This document shows, in pieces, positions 1 through 9,560 of a DNA stretch of 22,708 nucleotides. Origin of the DNA: Glomus cerebriforme (Eukaryota > Glomeromycota > Glomeromycetes > Glomerales > Glomeraceae). A model generated the notes under the pieces. The model saw only the letters and a list, made by a program, of their open reading frames with translations, did no database searches and had not been told where the DNA came from. The position numbers and the translations under genes are program-made. Each line of letters starts with the position of its first letter. The first letter of the stretch is position 1. The stretch is from contig QKYT01000016.1 in assembly GCA_003550305.1 (NCBI GenBank), forward strand, positions 1 to 22,708. The letters are read 5' to 3'.

Positions 1-190
1 ATTTAACTTTATATACCAATACATTATATATAGCAATATTTGCTTTTAATTCATAATTAATAAAAAAAAAACCTCAATATACCAATTTTTTTATAGTATT
101 TCATGATATAATGTATACAACCTTTATAGTAATATACAAGTGCCCGTTAATAAGTTACTGGTCACCTATAAATTAAGATAAATATAACCT

Positions 191-239
191 ATATAAACAT
201 TTTTTTTTAATAATTAACTTACTTTTTATAGTATAAGTA
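191..239 (+). repeat. Left terminal inverted repeat
   Basis: This 49-base arm starts ATATAAACAT, passes through a T-run and ends TATAGTATAAGTA. It pairs with 1244-1290 in inverted orientation, with a 2-base length difference in the T-run. Confidence 0.75.
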
Positions 240-256
240 ATGTTGATCATCAAGTT

Positions 257-274
257 GAAATGTGCAGTACTTTT
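257..274 (+). repeat. Left copy of target-site duplication
   Basis: GAAATGTGCAGTACTTTT is identical to 711-728. The last four T merge into the T10 tract, so 14 bases are unambiguous. Confidence 0.7.
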
Positions 275-710
275 TTTTTTAGACAAGTTAAACGTATTTA
301 TTGTATATGATGTCAAATGACGAATACATTCTATAAATTACATATACATCCTCTAATAAGAAAATGTAACTTGTCGTGCAAGATTATCAGTTTGTAAAGG
401 TGGAAATTGAAGACAAATTTCCCTTAGTGTGCATGACCTTTACACTTTATCTCAAATCTTCTGATCCTGTACCATGTAATTATCTAGAATAATACTATCT
501 ACTTGTCTAGGAACCCTATTTTGAACCACTACAAATTAACTACCACATTATCCAAATTATCAATAATCTTATTGTCTCTATAAAGATTGTTATTTAATGT
601 ACAATTACTATTATCTATACTAAAACTATCATTTGTCCCCTCCACAGCCTTCCAAAGACCAACGAACTGCAGAACCTCTTTACTATACATACTTTGAATC
701 TTGTCTAACA
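271..710 (-). pseudogene. Truncated retroposed mRNA fragment (processed pseudogene-like)
   Basis: On the minus strand this segment ends in an A-run (T10 at 271-280 on the plus strand). An AATAAA hexamer lies 16 bases before the A-run (302..297), as expected for a polyadenylated transcript. An 18-base direct repeat flanks it (257-274 and 711-728). Four of those bases could belong to the A-run, so the true duplication is 14-18 bp. Upstream of the signal, minus-strand frames can be read as a protein C-terminus from 710. One frame is open for about 60 codons and ends in TAG. A shifted frame then continues for about 25 codons to a TGA at 454..452, so a frameshift seems to break it. I do not recognise the parent protein. 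There are also 9-bp inverted ends (279-287, 700-708), which leave a small DNA element as a weaker alternative. Confidence 0.6.
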
Positions 711-728
711 GAAATGTGCAGTACTTTT
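711..728 (+). repeat. Right copy of target-site duplication
   Basis: This is the second copy of the 18-base direct repeat. It directly abuts the 5' end of the retroposed fragment, as expected for target-primed insertion. Confidence 0.7.
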
Positions 729-1243
729 GCCAAAAATTATAAATAAATATTGATTATTATATTTTGAATTTTATTAGAAAAATTTAGAAATTTTCAAGTA
801 TTATTAAAACGTTAAAATAATTTGTATTATTATAATATTAAATCATTTGTTGTAATTTATAGTATATTATTACAAAGTATTATTAAAATCAATGAAATAA
901 CTAGCAAGTTATATATATTTAATAATGATATTTTTATTTATTAATTGTTTGTAAATTATTGAATTAAAAAATAAATTATAATTTTAAATTTTGATTATTA
1001 TAAAAAAGTTAAAAAATAAATACTGTAGTAGTATTTGTATATTTCTAATAAAAAAATTTTGGCCAAATTTAGTTCATTAAATCTGGCTAAAATTTGGTAA
1101 GTAATTTGGTAATAATTTACAAATGATTGGCAGATGCTGCCAACTATTTTATTAATTTTGATGAAATACTAATTTTTTGATAAAACCTAAAATATAGTGA
1201 TTAATTTTTATTAAAATTTCATATAATTTTTAATAAAAATACA

Positions 1244-1290
1244 TACTTATACTATAAAAAGTAAGTTAATTATTAAAAAAATGTTTATAT
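1244..1290 (-). repeat. Right terminal inverted repeat
   Basis: This 47-base arm begins TACTTATACTATAAAAAG and ends ATGTTTATAT. It is the inverted partner of 191-239. Confidence 0.75.
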
Positions 1291-3456
1291 GGAAGTATAT
1301 TTGTACAATAATTATTTTAATTTATAGATTACATTAATATAATTCAGGTTAGCATTATAAAATTGAACATTAAAATTTTATTTAAATATCATGTATGTGG
1401 GCTAAAATTAAATTTTTGGCTTGCATTACAATCTATTAGATATCCTGCAGCATTGATATACTGTATAGAAATTTAACTGTATTTCTGATTTTAAACATTT
1501 TCAAATAAAGCATACTTTTTATATTACTAATCTACTTAATGATTAATACAGTTTTATGTAAATTTTTACATTTTATAAGCAGTTCCATTAATAACTTATA
1601 TTACTAAACAAAAATCATATTTTTTTTTACAACTTTAATTCAAAATAAGATCACCTATCAAAGTGCAAGTAAAATCTAAGAGATATATGATATTTCAAAT
1701 TTTCAATTAAAATATTATAATGATGGGTTAATTCTAAAAAAATTGTTATTATTAGTGAAAAATGATTCTATTTAATTATAAATATACAAGAAATCTTTAA
1801 AAATAATTAATAGATACAATTAAGCAAAAGGCCAAAATTTACTATACCAGAATTAGTTTAAAATATTAATAAGATAATTTTAAATAACAAATCACAAATT
1901 TTTGATAATACTATCTAGAATATGAAATCATTAGTAATATTGAATTAGGATTTAACTGAAAACATAAGAGATTTGTTGTTCTTCTGTAATAAATATGTAT
2001 ACATAGGTAGGAAGAATCAAGAAAATAGTGGTTATTTAAATGGTTAAAATTTAATTTTTTTATTTATTAATTTTTATTATCTTTATTATTTTACTAACTT
2101 TTTTATTAGAACCAATTGTAATGATTTGAATTTAAACTTGTAAAATAGATCTTTAAGAAGAATTAGACTTAGATTATAATACTTGGTATATATAGATGTT
2201 AGTACTGAAAGTAATAAAATTAGAGAATTTGTAAAAGACTTGTTCTTAATTATTATAGTATTTATGGTAAGATATAATGGAATGTATTCTGTTGCTAACT
2301 ATAGAAAAAAATAAAAAGTTATCAAAGTCCAAAAAGAATAAAAGTTTTAAGATTTTAGTAGGTAAAACATAATGTATTTATCTTCTTTCTATATAAGAAA
2401 AGTAATTAAAACTTAGACAATAGATAGGAATAGCATTCTGCTATTAAATAGAAAAAAAAATAACATTAGTAGAATTTATTAGTTTTTTCAGATATACAAT
2501 ATAATAGAATCCAAAGCAAATATGATTCTATTTATGGAAAAATATATAAACAAAAATAATATAAGTTTTACAAAATCATATTTTATATATATAAAAAAAT
2601 CTGTTATCTTATTAATGATTATCACCATAAACTTGCTAAATGACTATATCAAACTTATCATATTATTTTATTGTCTGAGTTTAAGACATAAAGAATAGTA
2701 AAACATGAAAAAATGATAAATTCATTTTAAAACTATATAGATAATATTAATATAATCCTACTTCTGATTCTGCTAATATCTTCTACATAAGATTTATAAA
2801 TATTCATAATACTGGATAATTATATATAGTATACTGAAGAAAGATGCTATAGTCATATTCATTAAAATTAGGTAGATCTAAAATGTTCTATTATTCTAAT
2901 TATATAGCTGAACTTGATTGGAATATTAATAGTGCTCACTATCTTACCTTATTATATTTCAACTAAAATCAAAAGCTGGTTTATTTTAACACTAGAATCT
3001 ACTTTCTGAGATTTTTGTGATTTTTGCAGAATATGTATATTTTCTTATTGGATATAATCAAAAATATAGGTTTGATAAAAAATGTATAGGTTTAATTGTA
3101 AACATATCTCAAATTGTATTAGACATATTAGACATAAAGGAAATAATATTTCTTTTTCATATATATAGTATGTTCAGAGCCAAAGAAGAATATGAAATTC
3201 CTATTAAGAAATTTTGGTAAAAAATACTTTAATAATAATTGAATATATTCATCAGCTATTATAATAAAGCAATTTTAACTTTATTTATAGGAATACCAAA
3301 GATTGATAAATTTTTAGTCATGTGTATAACAAGACAAACTTGCATATAAACTAAAATATATTATTTATTCTTACAGTACATTAAATAGTATAACTATATT
3401 AATAATTCATTATAAATTATTTCAAACTTATACATTATGAAAAAAATTATTTCAAT
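1291..3456. other. AT-rich intergenic stretch, no gene recognised
   Basis: About 2.2 kb of very AT-rich sequence with frequent stops in all frames. The longest plus-strand open stretch near 3017-3220 has no ATG-led family signature and no supported exon structure, so I do not call it a gene. Some patches with less biased composition (about 1940-2040 and 2760-3220) could be remnants of old coding or transposon sequence, but nothing identifies them. The 3' end of the pantothenate kinase transcript must lie in the right part of this stretch. Confidence 0.6.
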
Positions 3457-6400
3457 TTAACAATTGTCATTACTATCAGTAGTATCAGTAGTATTATCAG
3501 TAGTATCATCCATAGTATTATCAGTAGTATCATCCGTAGTATCATCAGTAGTATCATCCGTAGTATTATCAGTAGTATTATCAGTAGTATTATCAGTAGT
3601 ATTTTCAGTATTACTACTTGTGTTATTATTATTTCCTTTCCCATATAAAACTATAGAATCATACATATGAGCTCCCAACTCCATTGCTGTAACAGCATTT
3701 TTGAACACTGCTATTTTAAGTGACTCACATGTAAATTTTGCATTAAAGTTTGTATGAATTGCTCTTCCCATTCCCTATAAATAACAAAAAATAATTATTA
3801 AATCTTATTTATAAATAAATGAATAAATAAAAGTATTATTAAATACCTCTAATATAACAAGGTCAACATCTTGACAAGCTTCAGCTAAATTCTCACTAAT
3901 CCTTCTTAAATCCAAACAAAGACTTGCACTACCCGTTTCATAAACTGATAATTTTTTAGATGCCCAAGCTGCTGCTATCAAATGATCCATTTTTGCTATG
4001 GATGTTACTACTTCTGATAATTCCTCAAACTATACAAATTAGTAATCTATAATTGACAACTTAAACTTAATTAATCAAAGTTAATACTTACAGTAATATC
4101 ATTTATAGCAGGATTGCTATTAACAGCCAAAATAACATCCATTCCTAATGACACTAAAAATCTAGCAAAAGGTATTACCCCTAAGACTATATCAGCACCA
4201 GAATTATCCACAAAGATAACAGCTTTCTTAAGAGGAGGCTTATTTTTACTAACAATTCTTTCTATAAATTTTCTTGTATGATTAAAATGTTCGGGCTTAT
4301 TTACTTTCTCACTAGCCGTTTCAAAGGTTAATTCTCCACTTTTTAGCATTTCTAATACTTGACTTGATCCCCAATCAAACATATTTCCAGCCAACATATT
4401 ATCTATCAATAATTCAATTTTATCTTCCAGTGATTGTAAAGAATCCACCTTTTTTAATAATTCTGGTAATCTAAGTAGTGCTGATTTATTCTCCTTCTCT
4501 TTGACATTAGCAAAAATATCAGGAAATCCAAGTTCATGTAAACATTGCTCTCGAAGATCTAAAAGACTTCGAACCGTCAAAGCTCCATACATATTAGGTT
4601 GATCTCTTAATCTTGTTAAATGACTTCTAAATAATGTATCAAAAGAAGAAGCTCTATGTTGAACATCATCTTGACTTTGTTCCCCATTTTTATTATCTGA
4701 TGTCCACTCTATAGCCAATTCAACAAGGCTTTGAATGTTTTTTTCTAATATATCAATCCAATATTTCTGAGCAGTTGGTTCTGTTAATTGTAATGTATCT
4801 GGATGATATTTATCCAAATCTTCTAATTTTGGGAATGGTACTAATCTCGTTGCAGTTCTCTCCAGTATTCCATAAGCATTAATGGAATTTTCTGTAATCA
4901 TTTGTGGAACCGTAAAGATTTCCGAGAATGAATATGAACGTTGTTTTGTCCTATGTTTGAGAAAAGCTCCAACTGCACCAAGGTATCCTTCATGACGAAG
5001 GAATAGTGCATTCATTGTTCCTTGAGACCAATAGTTGATGGCATAAGACAACGTATTCATTGTAATCGGATGCCCTATAAAAGGAATAGATGTTAAAAAA
5101 TTTCCTTTTAAAAAAAGTGAGGAAAAGAAAGGGATTTACCTCTTATAAAACATCCACCAAAGTAGATTCTCTTTAATCCATGAGCTTGAGCATTCAAATA
5201 AGCAATTTGTCCAATATTATTACTGTGTATATAAGTTTTAATGTTCAGATTAAAAATAAATTGAAAAAGAATAATATATGATCTAAAACAATACTTTACC
5301 TCACCATATATAACAAAGATTTTGAAATATCCTCACTTTTGAAATTCCCAACATTTTGTCTAATATTCTTTTTGAACACTTTGCCCATGGAAGAGGCAAT
5401 TGTTGTAGACTTTAAACCAATTTTATTGTAATCTGACCCGTAAATATCACCAACTAACATGTCCTAAGATAGAGAAAATATTAATCATTGATGATTTCAT
5501 ATGACATAAAAATAAACTTACCACATTTGTGTTATCCCCATTTTTGCTTAGTTCCAACATTTCTATTATAAGATTAATTAGCTAATTACATAATTTAATC
5601 AAATTAAAGTTCAAATTAACATACCATCAAAAGATTTGGCTCCTGTCAATAAAGATAATAAACCCCATAATGTACCTCCCCCTAACTAATTAAAGAATCG
5701 GGGTTAAAAATTTTTTATACAAAATAACTAAGGAAAAAGATTATTAATCTTACCGAGGTACCGGAAATACGCTCAAATTTATCGGGTTTAGTTACTTTCA
5801 ATATACTAATAATTAATGAGTCAGTACTTAAATACATTTATATTACAATAAAATATAAATTAAGAATTAAATTAAGTTTTATAATTTTACCTTACACCTG
5901 ATCCGATATTTACAAGCTATAAATTAAACAAATTTTATTAAATGTGTTTACTCAAATTAAATAAAATAGCTAAAAAAGCTACCATATACGGAAACATATT
6001 CGCTGGATTTGGAGTATCTACAAAACACATAGGATCATTCTCACTATATGTAAAAACTTCATTGGGAATTTCTGCGATTAAGAAATTTAATCCTAAAATA
6101 ATTTGTGCAATAAAAATTTAATACTTTGTAAGTTCATACGTAATGAGAAATTAAATATCTTTTTACCAGTAATTAGACATTCCATTTCATCTTCCTTTTC
6201 CACCTTAACTCCCTTTAACTTTTTAGTGAAAGAATCATAAAATTTATGAGCTCCACCCCCTGTAGCTTTAATAACAATTTTTTTTTTTAAATTGGATTGA
6301 TCGGGATCATTTCTTGCAGCGATTAAATTTTCGATAAAATCTATACATTCATCAATTTTTTCGGTTTCGAACTTAATAAAATTCAACCTTCCACCATTGT

Positions 6401-6631
6401 GAATATTTTGTCTTTTAGAAAAGTAAACGACTTTAGCTAAAGAACCACCAATCTATTATATGATTTGAAGGAAAAATATTTGATTAAAAAAATACAAAGA
6501 TTTCGATTTCATATCAGAATATTTACATCAACAGCAATCTGAGAAACCAAACTAGTTTGATTTGGTAAAACTATATCTCGAGTCTCTGGATAAGGTTTTT
6601 CATCACAGATTTTTGCGCCCGTAACATTCAT
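3457..6631 (-). CDS. Pantothenate kinase II / DUF89 phosphatase fusion (PANK4-like)
   Basis: Twelve exons give 803 residues in frame: 6631-6527, 6452-6167, 6092-5983, 5916-5891, 5805-5754, 5685-5625, 5562-5522, 5463-5300, 5222-5140, 5074-4092, 4029-3847, 3774-3457. Residues ~30-350 form a type II pantothenate kinase: the DIGGSLAKVVYF nucleotide-binding motif at 35, ATGGGAHKF at 98, LVNIGSGVS near 168, GTSLGGGT near 191, and the HEGYLGAVGAF end. The residues matching the catalytic Glu and Arg of active human PANKs are present (E124, R188); in human PANK4 these are Val and Trp. Residues ~410-745 form a DUF89 metal-dependent phosphatase with FVDNSGAD (D599, N600), D635 and EGMGR (698-702). The D/N to D spacing of 36 equals that of PANK4. 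Known family role: the first step of coenzyme A synthesis and removal of damaged 4'-phosphopantetheine. A polar repeat tail (about 755-797) follows. It is probably cytosolic; I see no clear targeting signal. Confidence 0.93.
3470..3611 (-). repeat. Coding 12-bp minisatellite, [N/D]TTD tail
   Basis: About ten tandem 12-base units (plus-strand core TTATCAGTAGTA, variants with CATCCGTAGTA) encode the C-terminal tetrapeptide run [N/D]-T-[T/M]-D of the pantothenate kinase/DUF89 protein. The unit is a multiple of three, so gain or loss keeps the frame. The run lies after the conserved phosphatase end and is probably disordered and acidic. Confidence 0.85.
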
Positions 6632-7190
6632 TTTTTTTGACTGAATTAAAATGAAATGAAAAATATAATGTAATTTACAGTTTATCGAATAAAAATTAAA
6701 TTAATTTTGAAGTTTTAAACGAAAACAATTAATTTATCAATTTTTATTTATTAGCCTTTTAAACATATTATTTTAGGAGTTAAATTTTAGTATTATCAGG
6801 AATCAGGTGTTAACAGGCGGTTTTAATGCATATTGTCGATCACGCTTCAGTAAATGTCATCATAGGATTGTCGAATGTCCGATGGATAAGCCAAAATTAT
6901 AACGTTAATTCCGCAATTTTGGGCGTTTTTTACTCCACATAATATGTCATTTTTTTTATTTATCCGTATGCAAGATTAAATTAGTTTATACATTGTTGCA
7001 CTTACGTTTGATTTTATGATGTATGAGTTGAACAAACAAGGGGAATTTATTTCTAAAAATGTATTACACCAAAAATTTAATGTACGACAATATGGGTACT
7101 GTTGTTATAATCATCCCTTATAACTTCCAATGTCGTTTGGATCAATTTCCTTTAATTTCTTGTTTCTAAAAAAATATTATTTATATATAT
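6632..7190. promoter_or_regulatory. Divergent promoter region, kinase and PX genes
   Basis: This 559-bp gap between two divergently transcribed start codons must hold both promoters and both 5' leaders. A patch at about 6790-6960 is less AT-rich than its surroundings and may be the regulatory core. I see no recognised factor site and no convincing TATA element in it. Confidence 0.5.
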
Positions 7191-8994
7191 ATGGATTTGC
7201 AAAGTCAAGTACAAGATCTTTTGGATTTATCCGCTCACGTTACTTGTAAGTTTCGACCTTAAGTTTGCTTTGTAAATATCAAGAAATTTAATGACTTTTA
7301 TTTCTTGTCAATATAGTATTACTGCAAAAACAGGCTGATACTCTTATCCGAAAAAAAACGTTGGCAAAGAATAATAATGAGGAAGATTTGGATGGGTTGT
7401 CTTTTGATATAGCTTTAGCTTCGAGATCGTTGCAAGGTTATTATATGCAAAATTTAGGACTTACAATTTATTCACATTCTCATTAATGAAATTTATAGAA
7501 TGATCAATTTTATAAACAAATTTATTTGAGTTTTATATTTATCAAACATTTTCTTCAATAGTCTTAGAAGTACGTCGTGAAATTCGGACCGCAATTGGCG
7601 AATTAATGGAAATTAAAGAAAAAATTGAAAATTATGGGGATAATCCATCTAGTAATTGGTTTGATTACGTTCAAGATACAATGGAGGGTTTACATATGCT
7701 TTTGAAAAAAGGAATTGAAAGTAAGATTATCTTTTTGGTAAATTTCTTGTAAAATTCAATAAAATTGACTTTTTTTTTTTTGGTTCCTAGTCGCATCTGC
7801 TGAAAATCCGACGCTTGAACAAAAATCTTTTTCTCATAAGCCATCATCACCCAAAAATACTGAATCATCAAAACAAACATTACAACTTCCTCACTGTGAT
7901 AATTTTAAAAATAGATTTTTAGTTCACAAAGCTCTAGAAGATTCTTCTGAGACAATTCAAGACATTCAAGCAAAGTCAAATACAATAAGGTGTCATACAA
8001 TGGATTCAGATGCATCAGCGGCCCATTTATTCGTTGGAAATATTGGATCGAAAAAATCTCCTTCCAAGGCTTCAACAACTACTTCCATTTCATCAGATCA
8101 AATCTGTACAAATACTGCACGTGCTCCATTCTGGTCTACTGAAGCTACAATGGATAATGATACATCCGTTGCAAAGCATTTATCTCAATTAATTGTTCAC
8201 GAGAATGAGGAATTGGATGATAATTTTGTTGATGCTGTTGAAAGTCAAGAATCTAATTTTGGAGAAATACGAATTAAAGAATTATCACCTTTTACACAAA
8301 AATGTAATAATAAGCGAGCGAGTTCTATTTATTCACTGCCGACTACTCTTAATACAGTATATGAGGATGATTCATATTCACATATGGTATAGTACTCTTT
8401 GTTTTTTCTTTAATATTTAAAAACGCGTAGACAACAATTAATTAATTTATTTTATCTATAGAGTGATTATGATGACAATTTTTCTGAGTCGTCTTTTGCT
8501 CCTTCCGATTTATTCTCATCACTTTCATCACAGATCAGCTTTAATCGTTGCAGCAGATCGGGTAATCTAGTCGAGAAGGTAACTGTCAGTAATCCAATTC
8601 GAATAGGTACAGGAATGGGTTCATATGTTGTATATACTTGTACGGTTAATGGTCCAGATGTAAGAAATTAATAATTTTCAAATATTTTTAAGTAAAGTAA
8701 TTATATATTTATTTATTAATCTTTTTTTTTAAAAAAAATAATAATAATTAGGAATTAAATCTTGTGGTAAAAAAAAGGTATTCTGATTTTGTTAAATTAC
8801 GAACACAACTTATCAAAGCCCAGCCCAAATATCGTAAACTTATCCCAAGTTTACCACCTAAAAAAATCGTGGGTAAATTTGTACCTGAATTTATTGAGAG
8901 ACGTCGTAAAGATATGGAATATTTTTTGACTTATATCTTGCTTCATCCTGTTTTGGGTACTACTCCAGTAGTTAAATGGTGGCTTATTGATTAA
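7191..8994 (+). CDS. PX-domain protein with N-terminal helical region
   Basis: Six exons give 456 residues in frame: 7191-7245, 7317-7436, 7562-7720, 7791-8386, 8462-8659, 8752-8994. The start is the first ATG, just after a TA-rich leader, and frames match at every junction. Residues ~20-115 are rich in charged helical sequence (for example LEVRREIRTAIGELMEIKEK) and may form a coiled coil. Residues ~115-340 are Ser/Thr/Asn-rich and probably disordered. A PX domain occupies ~340-456: KKRYSDF (R385, Y386), the PPKK loop (411-414) and the F..ERRRK helix (R427/R428). These match the basic residues that bind phosphatidylinositol 3-phosphate in this family. PX at the extreme C-terminus recalls YPT35-type proteins, but orthology is not shown. 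It likely acts at endosomal or vacuolar membranes. The intron 2 donor (GTTATT) is weak. Confidence 0.88.
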
Positions 8995-9560
8995 TTAGAT
9001 GTATATTTATGCTTTCCAAACTTAATACTACTACTATAGATTACTATAGATTTAGTGGGAATTATAAGTTTGCAATTATAACAAAATCGCGTTATTTTAA
9101 TAGCAAATTATCTTATCACAATTATTGTTTTATTTATTTTTCCCTTTGGACAATGTTAATTTATTAAGCAATGTTTTATATTGTATTGATATTACCTTGT
9201 TGTAAATATTTAATTTTTTGGTTGATCATTTTTTATAATTTACATATATTTTATATTCATTATTAAAAAAAAACTTTTTTTATCATGTTTAAACAATTTA
9301 TAGAACAAATATGGTAAAAGTGATATTAAAATTGGACTAAATAAAAAATATATATGAGATCAAAATTTTTTTATTGAATAATTATTGATATAAATCATAA
9401 AATTCATTTGTTAAAATACCATAATTTACAAGTGAAATATTTAATTTAACGCACAAAAAAAAAGAAAGAAAAAAGGTATACTATAATAATAATCATTCCC
9501 CCCATATTAATTCATAATAATATAAATTACAAAACTAATTCATATATATAATGAATGAAT
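8995..9560. other. Convergent 3' region
   Basis: This is the space between the stop codons of two converging genes. It is AT-rich, with candidate poly(A) hexamers on both strands (AATAAA at 9340-9345 on plus, and at about 9375-9370 on minus). If both are used, the two 3' untranslated regions would nearly abut. I see no coding frame. Confidence 0.5.

Larger units (their letters stand above)
191..1290. mobile_element. Non-autonomous element with terminal inverted repeats
   Basis: The left arm (191-239) is the reverse complement of the right arm (1244-1290). The only difference I see is two extra T in the poly-T run of the left arm. Between the arms lies AT-rich DNA with no transposase frame. 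The first 66 bases and the last 580 bases would form an element of about 646 bp before the retrocopy at 271-710 was inserted. Both arms start within alternating TA sequence, so a TA target duplication is possible but cannot be fixed by eye. Known family logic: a short, gene-free element with terminal inverted repeats suggests a MITE-like DNA transposon derivative. A chance or non-transposon inverted duplication is the alternative. Confidence 0.6.

Noticed and set aside
3017..3220. Plus-strand open frame of 67 codons
   Set aside because: It has no ATG at its start, no family signature and no supported splice partners. In AT-rich DNA this length can occur by chance or in an old relic.
3464..3670. 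Open frames rich in Ser/Val or Leu/Ile on both strands across the 12-bp repeat
   Set aside because: They arise because a 12-base repeat without stops stays open in several frames. The Asn/Thr/Asp frame is the one joined to the conserved kinase/phosphatase.
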